From: Chryseobacterium sp. JM1
Lineage (GTDB): Bacteria > Bacteroidota > Bacteroidia > Flavobacteriales > Weeksellaceae
Direction: 5' to 3'
Length of the DNA stretch: 64,000 nt
Assembly: GCF_000737715.1 (NCBI RefSeq)
Contig: NZ_JPRN01000006.1
Span: 186,001-250,000 of the forward strand
The stretch's first letter is position 1; each line of letters opens with the position of its first letter. The translations under genes and the position numbers were made by a program. The notes under the pieces are model-generated. The model ran no database searches. It was not told the origin of the DNA and saw nothing but the letters and a program-made list of their open reading frames with translations. Shown here in pieces: positions 26,375-35,917 of the stretch.

Positions 26375-26755
26375 TTATTTTTGCATATTTTTCGCTTCAA
26401 TGCTCAGCGTAGCGTGAGGAACGGCTAAAAGTCTTTCTTTAGGAATCAGCTTTCCTGTCACTCTGCATACACCGTAGGTTTTATTTTCAATACGGATCAA
26501 AGCATTCTTAAGATCACGTACGAATTTTTCCTGGCGCCCTGCCAATATAGAGTTCTGCTCCTTGCTCAGTGTTTCTGCTCCTTCTTCAAAAGCTTTGAAG
26601 GTAGGAGACGTATCATCCGTACCATTATTCTGGTCGTTGATGAAACTTTCTCTGATCAGCTGAAGATCTCTTTCTGCTTTTTCTATTTTTTCTTTTATGA
26701 TAGCCTTAAATTCCTGTAAATCAGCATCGCTGTATCTAACTCTTTCGTCTGACAT
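26375..26755 (-). CDS. DksA/TraR-like protein with degenerate zinc finger
   Basis: The 126-residue protein has the coiled-coil N-terminal part of DksA-like proteins (FKAIIKEKIEKAERDLQLIR) and the finger frame VCRVTGKLIPKERLLAVPHA. Only one of the four zinc cysteines remains: the other positions are Thr, Ser and Lys (CRVTGK, LSIEAK). The fold could still enter the RNA polymerase secondary channel. Position between ileS and lspA is conserved in Flavobacteriia. It probably modulates transcription; response to ppGpp is unproven. Confidence 0.85.
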   Translation of the reverse strand: MSDERVRYSDADLQEFKAIIKEKIEKAERDLQLIRESFINDQNNGTDDTSPTFKAFEEGAETLSKEQNSILAGRQEKFVRDLKNALIRIENKTYGVCRVTGKLIPKERLLAVPHATLSIEAKNMQK

Positions 26756-26814
26756 ATTCTTTTCTCTTTTTTAATAAAATTATGAAATGGAATTTGAAAT
26801 ACAATAACTATATG

Positions 26815-29800
26815 TTAATTTTTTTCGACATTTATCTTAAAATTAACTTCATCTATTTCGATTTCGTTAAAATTTGAAAGTGAAGATACAATTTCTATTT
26901 TATTTGACAAGACCTCTGAAGAAATATATTCCTCATTTTTCTTAACATCTTCAATGAAAGGTGAGTTTTCTTCAATGGAGATTTTGATCCTGTCTGTCAG
27001 TTCAAAGTCCTTCTCTTTTCGCAGGTTCTGAATTCTGTTGATGAACTCCCTTGCGATACCTTCAGATTTTAATTCTTCTGTTAACGTCAAATCTAATGCC
27101 ACAGTTGTTTTCCCGTCGGAAGTTACCGTCCATCCCGGGATATCTTTAGTAGAAATTTCTACATCATCAAGGGTGATTTCATACCCCTGGATATCTACTT
27201 TTCCATCTTTTTCAAGACTGGCAATCTGCTCTGTGTTTAGATTGGCAATTTCTCCTCCTACCGTTTTCATGTCTTTCCCTAATTTAGGACCTAAAGCTTT
27301 GAAATTCGGTTTGATTTGTTTTATAATTAAATGAGATGCTTCCTCAGCATTAATCAACTGTAATTCTTTCACGTTCACTTCCTGTTTGATCAGGTCTGCA
27401 ACGGCTAAGATCTGCTCTTCCGACTTAGCATCCAGAACCGGAACCAATACTTTCTGTAACGGCTGGCGAACTTTTACATTTTCTTTCTTTCTCAGGGAGA
27501 AAACCATGCTCGTGATGTTCTGAGCCAGGTGTGTTTTTTCTACCAGATCCTGATCTATGAGACTTTCGTCGGCTACAGGGAAATCTGTTAAATGCACAGA
27601 TTCACAGTTCTCTTTTCCTGTTACCTTATTCAAATCCTGATACAGTTGATCCATAAAGAACGGAGCAATAGGCGCGGATAGTTTCGCCACGGTTTCAAGA
27701 CATGTATATAAAGTCTGGTAAGCCGAGATCTTATCATCAGAATATTCTCCTTTCCAGAAACGTCTTCTGCATAATCTTACGTACCAGTTGCTCAGGTTAT
27801 CATTCACAAAGGTGCTGATTGATCTGGCTACTCTTGTTGGTTCGTAATCTTCGTAGAATGCTTTTACTTCTTTAATTAAAAGATTAAGCTCGGAAAGGAT
27901 CCATCGGTCGATTTCCGGTCTGTTTTCAACTTCTTTTTCAGAATAATTGAAGCCATCCACATTCGCATACAATGCAAAGAATGAATAAGTGTTATAAAGT
28001 GTTCCGAAGAACTTTCTTCTCACTTCGTCGATTCCTTCAATGTCGAACTTCAGGTTTTCCCAAGGATTCGCATTCGAGATCATATACCATCTGGTAGCAT
28101 CCGGACCGTATACAGAAAGTGTTTCGAACGGATCTACTGCATTTCCTTTGGATTTTGACATTTTCAGTCCGTTTTTATCCAAAACAAGACCGTTACTCAT
28201 TACATTTTTATAAGCAACTGAATCAAAAACTGCCGTTCCGATTGCGTGAAGGGTGTAAAACCATCCACGCGTCTGGTCAACGCCCTCTGCGATAAAATCT
28301 GCCGGGAACGCTTTATTGTTGTCAATTAATTCTTTATTTTCAAAAGGGTAGTGCAGCTGGGCATAAGGCATCGAACCTGAATCGAACCAAACGTCGATCA
28401 AGTCACTTTCACGCTTCATTGCTTTTCCTGACTCTGAAACTAAAACTATTTTGTCTACTACATTTTTATGAAGATCCACCAATTCATAGTTCTGTTCAGA
28501 CATATTTCCGATCACAAAACCTTTGAACGGATTCTCTTTCATGAATCCTGCCTCAATAGATTTTTCTATTTCGTTGTATAATTCCTCTACAGATCCGATG
28601 ATCCTTTCTTCTTTAAGATCTTCCGTTCTCCAGATCGGTAACGGAACTCCCCAATATCTTGAACGGGAAAGATTCCAGTCGTTTACGTTTTCAATCCAGT
28701 TCGCAAAACGTCCTTCTCCCGTAGATTTAGGTTTCCAGTTAATTTCCTTATTTAAATCAACCAATCTGTCTTTTACAGCGGTCATTTTTACAAACCATGA
28801 ATCCAGCGGATAGTACAATACAGGTTTGTCAGTTCTCCAGCAGTGTGGGTAACTGTGAACGTATTTCTCTACTTTGAAGGCTTTATTTTCAGTCTTCAGA
28901 ACGATGGCAAGTTCCACATCCCATGATTTCTCAGGTGCAGTTCCATCGTCGTAATATTCGTTCTTGATATATTTTCCTGAGAATAATTCAGGAACATTTT
29001 CTCCTTTGATAAATCTTCCCTGCAAATCTACCAGCGGAACCAGATTATCATTTTCGTCTTTGATCAGCATTGGAGGAATTCCGGCTTCTTTGGCCACTCT
29101 TGCATCATCCGCACCAAAAGTAGGCGCGATGTGAACGATACCGGTACCGTCCTCAGTGGTTACAAAATCTCCCAAAATCACTCTGAAAGCTTTTTCAGGG
29201 GAATCATTAGGGGTAAACCAAGGTATTAACTGCTCATATTGAGCTCCGGCAAGCTTTTCTCCTGTAAATTCTTTTACGATTTTGAAAGGAATCACTTTGC
29301 TTTCTGGAGTATAACCAGCGAAATCTTCATCGGTTCCTTCTGCATATTTCTTACCGAATACTTTAGGTAAAAGAACTCTGGATAAAACGATAGCTATCGG
29401 TTCAAATGTATATTGGTTGAATGTTTTAACTAAAACATATTCAATGTCTCTACCTACGGCCAATGCTGTGTTGGATGGCAAGGTCCATGGAGTGGTCGTC
29501 CATGCAAGAATGCTTACGTCTCCTTCCACATCACTAAATAATTCAGAAGATTCTTTCTTCACTTTGAACTGAGCTACAACGGTAGTATCAGAAACATCGT
29601 GATAAGTTCCCGGCATATTTAGTTCCGCAGAAGACAATCCTGTTCCTGCTTTCGGAGAATAAGGCTGGATCGTGTAGCCCTTGTACAATAATTCTTTATT
29701 ATACAACTGCTTCAGCAACCACCAAACCGTCTCCATATATTTTGACTTATACGTGATGTACGGATCTTCAAGATCTACCCAGTATCCGATTTTTTCCGTA

Positions 29801-30204
29801 AGGTTGTTCCAAACGTCTGTATATCGCATTACTGCTTCACGACAAGCTTTATTGTAGTCTTCAATAGAGATTTTTTTGCCAATATCCTCTTTAGTAATTC
29901 CTAATTCTTTTTCTACGCCCAGTTCTACAGGAAGTCCATGTGTATCCCAGCCCGCTTTACGGAAAACCTGTTTTCCGTTCTGAGTCTGGTAACGACAAAA
30001 AATATCCTTTAATGCTCTGGCCATAACGTGGTGAATTCCGGGCATACCGTTTGCTGAAGGCGGACCTTCATAAAAAACAAACTCGGCATTACCCTCGCGA
30101 ATCTCAACACTTTTACTGAACGTTTTATTCTGTTTCCAAAACTCCGATACATTCTCGGCTATGTCAATAAGGTTGAGGTTTTTGTATTCTTTAAATTGGC
30201 TCAT
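26815..30204 (-). CDS. ileS: Isoleucine--tRNA ligase
   Basis: The 1129-residue class I synthetase charges tRNA-Ile and edits Val-tRNA. The HIGH-equivalent is GMPGIHHVMAR (about residues 53-63), the editing domain contains TTPWTLPSNTALAVG, and KMSKS lies in LKMSKSKGNAVDPF. The long C-terminal anticodon-binding part fits the eukaryotic-like IleS2 type common in Bacteroidota, which is often more tolerant of mupirocin; that property is inferred. It leads the minus-strand group running to 22800. A -7-like TAAATTTG lies at 30241-30248 on the minus strand. Confidence 0.97.
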   Translation of the reverse strand: MSQFKEYKNLNLIDIAENVSEFWKQNKTFSKSVEIREGNAEFVFYEGPPSANGMPGIHHVMARALKDIFCRYQTQNGKQVFRKAGWDTHGLPVELGVEKELGITKEDIGKKISIEDYNKACREAVMRYTDVWNNLTEKIGYWVDLEDPYITYKSKYMETVWWLLKQLYNKELLYKGYTIQPYSPKAGTGLSSAELNMPGTYHDVSDTTVVAQFKVKKESSELFSDVEGDVSILAWTTTPWTLPSNTALAVGRDIEYVLVKTFNQYTFEPIAIVLSRVLLPKVFGKKYAEGTDEDFAGYTPESKVIPFKIVKEFTGEKLAGAQYEQLIPWFTPNDSPEKAFRVILGDFVTTEDGTGIVHIAPTFGADDARVAKEAGIPPMLIKDENDNLVPLVDLQGRFIKGENVPELFSGKYIKNEYYDDGTAPEKSWDVELAIVLKTENKAFKVEKYVHSYPHCWRTDKPVLYYPLDSWFVKMTAVKDRLVDLNKEINWKPKSTGEGRFANWIENVNDWNLSRSRYWGVPLPIWRTEDLKEERIIGSVEELYNEIEKSIEAGFMKENPFKGFVIGNMSEQNYELVDLHKNVVDKIVLVSESGKAMKRESDLIDVWFDSGSMPYAQLHYPFENKELIDNNKAFPADFIAEGVDQTRGWFYTLHAIGTAVFDSVAYKNVMSNGLVLDKNGLKMSKSKGNAVDPFETLSVYGPDATRWYMISNANPWENLKFDIEGIDEVRRKFFGTLYNTYSFFALYANVDGFNYSEKEVENRPEIDRWILSELNLLIKEVKAFYEDYEPTRVARSISTFVNDNLSNWYVRLCRRRFWKGEYSDDKISAYQTLYTCLETVAKLSAPIAPFFMDQLYQDLNKVTGKENCESVHLTDFPVADESLIDQDLVEKTHLAQNITSMVFSLRKKENVKVRQPLQKVLVPVLDAKSEEQILAVADLIKQEVNVKELQLINAEEASHLIIKQIKPNFKALGPKLGKDMKTVGGEIANLNTEQIASLEKDGKVDIQGYEITLDDVEISTKDIPGWTVTSDGKTTVALDLTLTEELKSEGIAREFINRIQNLRKEKDFELTDRIKISIEENSPFIEDVKKNEEYISSEVLSNKIEIVSSLSNFNEIEIDEVNFKINVEKN

Positions 30205-30426
30205 TGTAAATATCTCAATATCGTTGATTAATTAAGTCTGCAAATTTACTAAATTTTGTCGGTTTATAATATATGTTTTATTTAGCTTATATCTATTAAA
30301 AAGTTCAATTTCAGAAATATAAATGGAAAGAAGGGGTGGAAGTGAATGGTGAATGGTGAATCGGTCAATTTTTTCAGCATTTTTATTCAATATAAACATT
30401 GTTTTTCGAAGCTTTTATTCGATAAA

Positions 30427-30449
30427 AAAACCACCCGAAGGTGGTTGTA
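30427..30449. terminator. Terminator of the Imm35 gene cluster
   Basis: CCACC (30431-30435) pairs with GGTGG (30441-30445) and the stem extends to AACCACC/GGTGGTT. A run of A on the left side reads as a T-tract on the minus strand, just after the stop of the immunity gene ending at 30452. Confidence 0.8.
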
Positions 30450-30451
30450 AA

Positions 30452-30772
30452 TTATTCAAAATCGCTAAGTCTTGGCATATTTGGCCATTTGCCTGCTTCG
30501 TATTCTTTTATGTAGTATTCTATTTCTCTTCCTGTTCCGAATAATACAATTTTCCCATTACTATTTTCAACTATAAAAGGAGCATTGCCCAGTAATGTAT
30601 TATCATCATCATTTCTTGTAGTATTATATTTTTCTGTATTATATCTAAAGATTATTCCATAGGATTTTTTAACACATCTGTCTTCCAAAATAACGAGATC
30701 TAATCCGCTTTTTTCGCTTCTTTCTTTTACATGTTTTTTTGCAATTTCTATAAGTTGTTGTTCTGTTAACAT
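30452..30772 (-). CDS. Imm35 (YrhB-like) immunity protein, distal copy
   Basis: The 106-residue protein shows the Imm35 pattern: an N-terminal helix MLTEQQLIEIAKKHV, then SYGIIFRYNTEKY, LLGNAPFIVENSNGKIV, and the C-terminal GTGREIEYYIKEYEAGK. It is cytoplasmic, with no signal peptide. Imm35 proteins are predicted to neutralise polymorphic toxins, and this gene is third in line after the large toxin-like gene. It shares clear identity with the neighbouring 96-residue copy (YGI.F.Y..KY, LLGNAPF.VE...GKI, YIKEYEAGK), so the two are paralogues. Confidence 0.83.
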   Translation of the reverse strand: MLTEQQLIEIAKKHVKERSEKSGLDLVILEDRCVKKSYGIIFRYNTEKYNTTRNDDDNTLLGNAPFIVENSNGKIVLFGTGREIEYYIKEYEAGKWPNMPRLSDFE

Positions 30773-30787
30773 ATTGAGTTTTTTATA

Positions 30788-30956
30788 TCATATGAGGAAT
30801 GGATCATTGCCTGCTAAACGATGTTTTGTAGAATCTTTGGTGACATAACCATAAACATTTCCGTAACTTTTTTTGTTTCACTAAAAACTAGAAGTTCAAT
30901 ATTTATTTTCTGACCTATTTATTAGCTATTTCTAGCATTTTGTTGTCTGTTAGCAT
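30788..30956 (-). pseudogene. Decayed third Imm35 copy
   Basis: On the minus strand the gap between the two intact immunity genes starts MLTDNKMLEIANK and then meets a stop, matching the family start MLTEQQLIEIAKK. After frame changes the sequence reads YGNVYGYVTKDSTKHRLAGN followed by DPFLI and a stop. This aligns with YGIIFRYNTEKY and LLGNAPFIV of the intact copies. The 3' third (GKI through EYEAGK) is missing. It is therefore a frameshifted, truncated paralogue. Confidence 0.78.
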
Positions 30957-30991
30957 AATAATTGAAATGGATTAAGTTTAATTTAAAAAAA

Positions 30992-31282
30992 TTAAGAATA
31001 TTTTCCTGCTTCGTATTCTTTAATATATTCCTCCATACTTCTATTTGTACCAAATTCTATTATTTTTCCAGTGCTCTTTTCTACTAAAAAAGGAGCATTT
31101 CCTAAAAGTTTTTCTTCCCAATTTTTAGTTTCCCAATATTTTTTTGAGTGGTATATAAAGTATATACCATAATTTTTTTTGATCATTAATTCCTGTGGAA
31201 GAATAAGAGGTTCGCCAATTTTGGGTTCTAGAGTTGTTAAATAAGTATTAGCAACTTCTATTATTTCATTTTCTGATAACAT
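30992..31282 (-). CDS. Imm35 (YrhB-like) immunity protein, toxin-proximal copy
   Basis: The 96-residue protein follows the toxin-like gene after only 5 nt, the position expected for the cognate immunity gene. Its blocks are MLSENEIIEVANTYL, NYGIYFIYHSKKYW, LLGNAPFLVEKSTGKII and EYIKEYEAGK, all matching Imm35. It has no signal peptide, so it should act on a toxin that reaches the cytoplasm. Codon usage is as AT-rich as in the other immunity copies, more so than in the flanking housekeeping genes. Confidence 0.86.
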   Translation of the reverse strand: MLSENEIIEVANTYLTTLEPKIGEPLILPQELMIKKNYGIYFIYHSKKYWETKNWEEKLLGNAPFLVEKSTGKIIEFGTNRSMEEYIKEYEAGKYS

Positions 31283-31287
31283 AATAT

Positions 31288-33942
31288 CTATTTTTTTGGT
31301 AATATTTTTTTTGTTTTGAGTAATTTAAAATCTGGCAAATATGTGTTCTTAAGATAGTTTATTTTGACAAATTCTTGTGACTGTGATTGTGCGTCTTTAA
31401 GAACTAGTCCGTCTTCTTCCATAAAAACACTTAATACATGGTCATAATCATTTGGTCCTCTATCACAATATAAAATACCTCTTTCTCCCACTTTGAAATA
31501 ATTTTTATTTTGCAATGTTTCTATTTTCAAAGTAAGAAAATATCCACCGTATTTATCTGTTAAAACCTTAAGTTTTTGTGCCTCAGAAGTAGAAGCAACA
31601 TTAATTTTTCCTGTTCTTAAGAAATCTTCTATAGCTTGTACCACATTTATACAATTTCTGTCAGAAATTTGTACAACTTTTTTATCTACTACGTGATGAT
31701 TAAAATAAATTAGTGCATCATTAAGATAATCTATTGCTGTTTCAGGAGTAATCTCAGCTTTAATAAGAGCTTCTAGCCCATCCTGAAACTCTTTTACAGT
31801 CATTTGAATACCTGTATCGATGTTCTCTGCCATCCCAGCAAGACGGTTCATTTCTTCTTCCAGTCTAGCTGTGTTGCCCCCAGCTTTTATGTAGAGATAA
31901 TCTAGGAATTTTCCTGTTCTTCCTAAAGAATCTGCTTGAAAGAATTTTTTTCCTTTATAAAGTACCGCTATTTCTTTTGCTGAATTCTCCACAAAAAGCA
32001 CTCTCAGCTTCTCAAAATCAGCAGGATGCTTGGTAATATTTTTAACGCCGTCTTTTAAAAGAACATTTAATCCATTTTTAGAATAATTTCTTAAAGGAAA
32101 CGAATATAATGTATTTTCAATTAATTTTTTGAGACCTTTTTGTTGCGATGGATATCTGGAAGTATATAATACTTCTACTGTTACATCCAGTGCTTTTCGC
32201 GCTTTCGGGAGCATGCTCACCATGGCACTGGCTGTTCCTTGAGCGATATAAATATCATCCCACAGTTCTAGAAGTTTTCTTCCACGTGTGGTCATTTTAA
32301 GTTCGTCTTTCAGTTGAGTTTCTATATAGGCATCTGAAAGAGCAACCCCAATATCTGCATAAGCTGCGTATAAAGGTAATCCTGATACTCCGGATTCTAT
32401 GGTGGCAAGACTGGCGGATATGACTATAAGATCCGCTGCAACACGCAGACACCTTAATGCGTCCTCTGCCGCTTTCTTTTGTGCTATGTGATACAGAAAT
32501 AAGGCGGGAACTTCAGTATCCGTTTCAATAGTTTGAGTGTTGCCCGTACGCAGTTTTACCTTTTCATAAACTTTAAGATGGAGCATGTCCAGTGGCCTGA
32601 ATTCTCCGTTTTCAATTTCATTCTCCGCTTCAATTTTCTCCGTTTTTATATTCCAGACTTTTACGGTATTGATCAGTGTGACGATATTGTTAGGATCTCC
32701 TTCCAAGAAGTATCCGGTGAGCTCACAGTGTCTTTCGATGGTATCAGAATCTCTACTGACTCCAAATGCGAAAAGACTTCCTTTTTGTTTAGGTTGATGA
32801 GCATCATCCATGGCATGCTGAGCCTGCATAAAAGCGGTTATGTAAATGACAAAAAGTTCTCTGTTTTCAACCATTTGTCCATAGGCTACCTGATTGGTCT
32901 CAGAAATGACACCTTTTCCCATATAAACGCTTTCCCCGTCTAAAGAATGGTAAATATGAAGGATAAGCTTGGGATCGTTTTTAATTTTTTTATAAACAAA
33001 ATCTCCGGAAATTGCCGTCAGAATCCGGATCGCATACCGGCTTTTGTCTCTGAAAGGCTCTACTGCCAAAGCAGCGGCTTTACCTATTGTATTGACATCC
33101 CGAAGCAGTTGGGAATCATAGGTTAAAAACTGTAAGAAATGGTCCCATAATAACTGATCGGAGAGTTTTTTGGCTTTTCCTTTATAGTCTACTCCTGTTA
33201 ATGCAAAGTTAGGCAGCTGGTTGTAAAAAAACATTAGATCATCAATCGTAGTAAGGCCATTTCCTGCCTCTTCAAAATGAGAGATGAGAGCAACCTGTGC
33301 CATGTCTCTGTGATGTGGGAAAAGATAAGTGATAGCAGCCATATAATCCTCTACATCACTTACTTTAATTTTAATGGCGTCAGCAGCATCTGATGAGTAG
33401 CTTACCGTCGTTTCGACCTCATTTATTACAGTCTGTGTTGCTTCTCTGTTATATTCACGGTACGGGATGTTGATCGTGCATTCTATTTTTTTCTCTTTAA
33501 TGCCTATTTCTGTATGGTGGGTATATTTTTGAGGGTCTATATAACCGGGGCTCACATTCACCCATACTTTGTTATCGAGGCGTTCTAAAAATGCGTTTTG
33601 AAACTTCTTCTCATCTATTTTAGGTTCCTGGATGACTAGCTTTTCGATCATCTGAGCTTTTACCCTTACGTTGTCAATTTTTGAAGGAGGTATTTCTTTT
33701 AAATTTACTTTTTCCACTCCTTGTGAAGAATTGATAAAATTTTGTTTCGCATCAAAAAGATAAGTGTTGAAATCTGTTGAAGATGTCAGTAGTCTGAAAA
33801 TCTTTTCTTCATCCACCCACAGGTTTGTGAAAAAAGGTTCTATAGAAGTGGTGACTATTTTTTCACCCTTCATATCGGCCCATATTTCGCGGCTTATTTT
33901 ATCAAAATCATCTATTTCATTTAGGTATTCTTTAAAATTCAT
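31288..33942 (-). CDS. Polymorphic toxin-like protein with C-terminal papain-like (Tox-PL) domain
   Basis: The 884-residue protein has no signal peptide. The large N-terminal part (about residues 1-490) is unrecognised. A hydrophobic Ala-rich stretch (about 495-550, including ADLIVISASLATIESGVSG) follows, then a helical part. The last 125 residues contain a Cys in DRNCINVVQAIEDFL (C764), a His in YDHVLSVF (H835) and Asp/Gln in LKDAQSQ (D850, Q852). This order and spacing is that of papain-fold toxin/glutamine deamidase domains of polymorphic toxins. Two Imm35-type genes and a decayed third follow, which supports the call. Delivery route is unknown; a contractile injection system would fit the lack of a signal. 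Confidence 0.75.
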   Translation of the reverse strand: MNFKEYLNEIDDFDKISREIWADMKGEKIVTTSIEPFFTNLWVDEEKIFRLLTSSTDFNTYLFDAKQNFINSSQGVEKVNLKEIPPSKIDNVRVKAQMIEKLVIQEPKIDEKKFQNAFLERLDNKVWVNVSPGYIDPQKYTHHTEIGIKEKKIECTINIPYREYNREATQTVINEVETTVSYSSDAADAIKIKVSDVEDYMAAITYLFPHHRDMAQVALISHFEEAGNGLTTIDDLMFFYNQLPNFALTGVDYKGKAKKLSDQLLWDHFLQFLTYDSQLLRDVNTIGKAAALAVEPFRDKSRYAIRILTAISGDFVYKKIKNDPKLILHIYHSLDGESVYMGKGVISETNQVAYGQMVENRELFVIYITAFMQAQHAMDDAHQPKQKGSLFAFGVSRDSDTIERHCELTGYFLEGDPNNIVTLINTVKVWNIKTEKIEAENEIENGEFRPLDMLHLKVYEKVKLRTGNTQTIETDTEVPALFLYHIAQKKAAEDALRCLRVAADLIVISASLATIESGVSGLPLYAAYADIGVALSDAYIETQLKDELKMTTRGRKLLELWDDIYIAQGTASAMVSMLPKARKALDVTVEVLYTSRYPSQQKGLKKLIENTLYSFPLRNYSKNGLNVLLKDGVKNITKHPADFEKLRVLFVENSAKEIAVLYKGKKFFQADSLGRTGKFLDYLYIKAGGNTARLEEEMNRLAGMAENIDTGIQMTVKEFQDGLEALIKAEITPETAIDYLNDALIYFNHHVVDKKVVQISDRNCINVVQAIEDFLRTGKINVASTSEAQKLKVLTDKYGGYFLTLKIETLQNKNYFKVGERGILYCDRGPNDYDHVLSVFMEEDGLVLKDAQSQSQEFVKINYLKNTYLPDFKLLKTKKILPKK

Positions 33943-34141
33943 TTTTTGGGTTTTTCATTAAATAATATTTATGTTTTGATTTGGCTTCGATAATGCTTCA
34001 GATAAATGATATTGATCTTAACTTGTATCGTTATGATGCAAATATCAATGCCGGAAACGTCAGAACTTGACGTATAAAAAACAGTTTCTTCCTTATTTAA
34101 AATTTCGTAGCTTTAAGTAATCCTCTAAACCTAACCACCGT

Positions 34142-35830
34142 ATGAATATGTTTTGTAAACTCTTTGTGATCACTTTATTCATCAATGCTTTCACAATAAA
34201 GGCTCAGAAAAACTATCCGCAAAATTATTTCCGGAATCCTCTGAACATTCCCATGCAGCTTGCGGCGAATTTCGGAGCTGTCCGTTCCAATCATTTTCAT
34301 ATGGGGCTGGATTTACGAACCAACAGCCAGGAAAACCTATCCGTTGTTGCGGCAGCAGACGGTTATGTGAGCAGAATAAAAGTGGAAAGATATGGCTTTG
34401 GAAATGCTGTGTATATTACTCATCCGAACGGGTATACGACTTTATATGCTCACCTGAATAAATATTATGACAAACTGGATGAATTTGTAAAAGAAAGACA
34501 GTATAAAGACGAAAAATGGGAGCAGGATATCACATTTTCTCCCGGACAGTTTCCCGTAACCAAAGGACAGCTCATTGCTTTGAGTGGAAATACCGGAGGT
34601 TCAGCCGGCCCGCATCTTCATTTTGAAATCAGAGATACGAAAACGGAAGAATGCATCAATCCTTTGCTCTTCGGATTTAATATTCCTGATGGTATACCAC
34701 CTATTATCAGTGGGCTTTATTGGTATGACCGACGTTTCAGTACCTATGAACCCGGTGCCAATGGAATTGCTGTGAAAAAAGCTGGTGGCACGTACACAAC
34801 TGACGTAGTGCAGGTGAATTCTCCAACGATAAGCTTTGCGATAAAAGCTATAGATAAAGCCAATCAGGGGTTTAATCTCGGAATCTATCATGCAGAATTA
34901 TTAATGGATGACCACTTGGTCTACAGTTTTTCCATTGATCAGGTGAGTTATGATGATACCCGTTATATTAATGGTTGTATCGATTATACCAGGTTTTCAA
35001 AAGATAAAATGAGCATTCAGCATTTATCTTCTTTACCGGGCATGAAACTGAAAAATTATGGCCAGTCTGATTTAAATGGAGTGATCAATCTCCAGGATGA
35101 AGACATTCACGATATTGAAATTATTTTGAAAGATGTCAATGGAAATACCAGCCGGTTGAAAACAAAAGTGCAGTTAAATAAAAATTCAGATGAAGTTTCC
35201 CCGAAAGGAAGTACAATATTACCCAACCAAGGGAAAACGATTGCTAGTGAAAATGCGGAGATCAGTTTCAGTAAAAATGCAGTATATGATGCCGTGAATT
35301 TTCAACTATCTGAAAAGCAAAACGTAAGTGCAGATGGAATTTCAAATACCATTGTTCTCCAATCTCCCTACATTCCGGTGCATGATGATTACACTTTAAA
35401 AATAAAACCCAACAGAAAATTAACCGGTGAAGAAAAAGGAAAAGTAATTGTTCTCTTTGATTATGGAAGCGATACAAAAGCGATCAAAGGAAAGTGGGAC
35501 GGGGAAAGAATGGAAACACAGTACAACAGATTGGGAACAGCAACATTGCTTTTGGATCAAAGTTTACCCTCTGTTTCTCCGGGTTGGAAAGAAGGATCCC
35601 TTGTAAATGGCAGCTTTTTGAAATTAAGCGGAAAAACTAAAATTGGAGACATCGGATCCTTCCGTGCAGAGCTGGATGGGAAATGGCTTCGTTTTGCCCG
35701 CGTAAAAGATGATTTTATCTATGTTTTTGATGAAAAATGTCCTAAAGGTTCAGGTTTACACACTTTAAAAGTCACCACAACCAATACCGCCGGAAACACC
35801 AATACACAGTCTTTTACCTTTCAGCGATAA
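34142..35830 (+). CDS. M23 family metallopeptidase
   Basis: The 562-residue secreted protein has a signal peptide (LFVITLFINAFTIKAQ). The M23 zinc site is HFHMGLDLRT (H53, D57), completed by HLHFEI (about residues 158-163) in an N-terminal catalytic domain. The remaining 370 residues are beta-rich, with Ig-like segments and a final THTLKV-like domain. It should cleave peptidoglycan cross-links or, as in related proteins, act on the envelope. It is a single gene, divergent from the toxin locus across 199 bp. Confidence 0.9.
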   Translation: MNMFCKLFVITLFINAFTIKAQKNYPQNYFRNPLNIPMQLAANFGAVRSNHFHMGLDLRTNSQENLSVVAAADGYVSRIKVERYGFGNAVYITHPNGYTTLYAHLNKYYDKLDEFVKERQYKDEKWEQDITFSPGQFPVTKGQLIALSGNTGGSAGPHLHFEIRDTKTEECINPLLFGFNIPDGIPPIISGLYWYDRRFSTYEPGANGIAVKKAGGTYTTDVVQVNSPTISFAIKAIDKANQGFNLGIYHAELLMDDHLVYSFSIDQVSYDDTRYINGCIDYTRFSKDKMSIQHLSSLPGMKLKNYGQSDLNGVINLQDEDIHDIEIILKDVNGNTSRLKTKVQLNKNSDEVSPKGSTILPNQGKTIASENAEISFSKNAVYDAVNFQLSEKQNVSADGISNTIVLQSPYIPVHDDYTLKIKPNRKLTGEEKGKVIVLFDYGSDTKAIKGKWDGERMETQYNRLGTATLLLDQSLPSVSPGWKEGSLVNGSFLKLSGKTKIGDIGSFRAELDGKWLRFARVKDDFIYVFDEKCPKGSGLHTLKVTTTNTAGNTNTQSFTFQR

Positions 35831-35890
35831 AATTATTGGGACTTCAGATTTTTAATTTTTTAATCATTCAATCTTTTAATTTTAATTAAA

Positions 35891-35898
35891 TAAATTTG
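35891..35898 (+). promoter_or_regulatory. -7 element before the PaaK-like gene
   Basis: TAAATTTG matches TANNTTTG exactly, 19 nt upstream of the TTG start at 35918. A properly spaced -33 TTG was not seen, so strength is uncertain. It would start the plus-strand arm of the pigment locus. Confidence 0.45.
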
Positions 35899-35917
35899 TT
35901 CCTTAAAATTAAAATCA

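Noticed and set aside
30342..30361. Short direct repeat GTGAATGGTGAATGGTGAAT
   Set aside because: Only about three 7-bp units and no inverted partner; too little to call an element.
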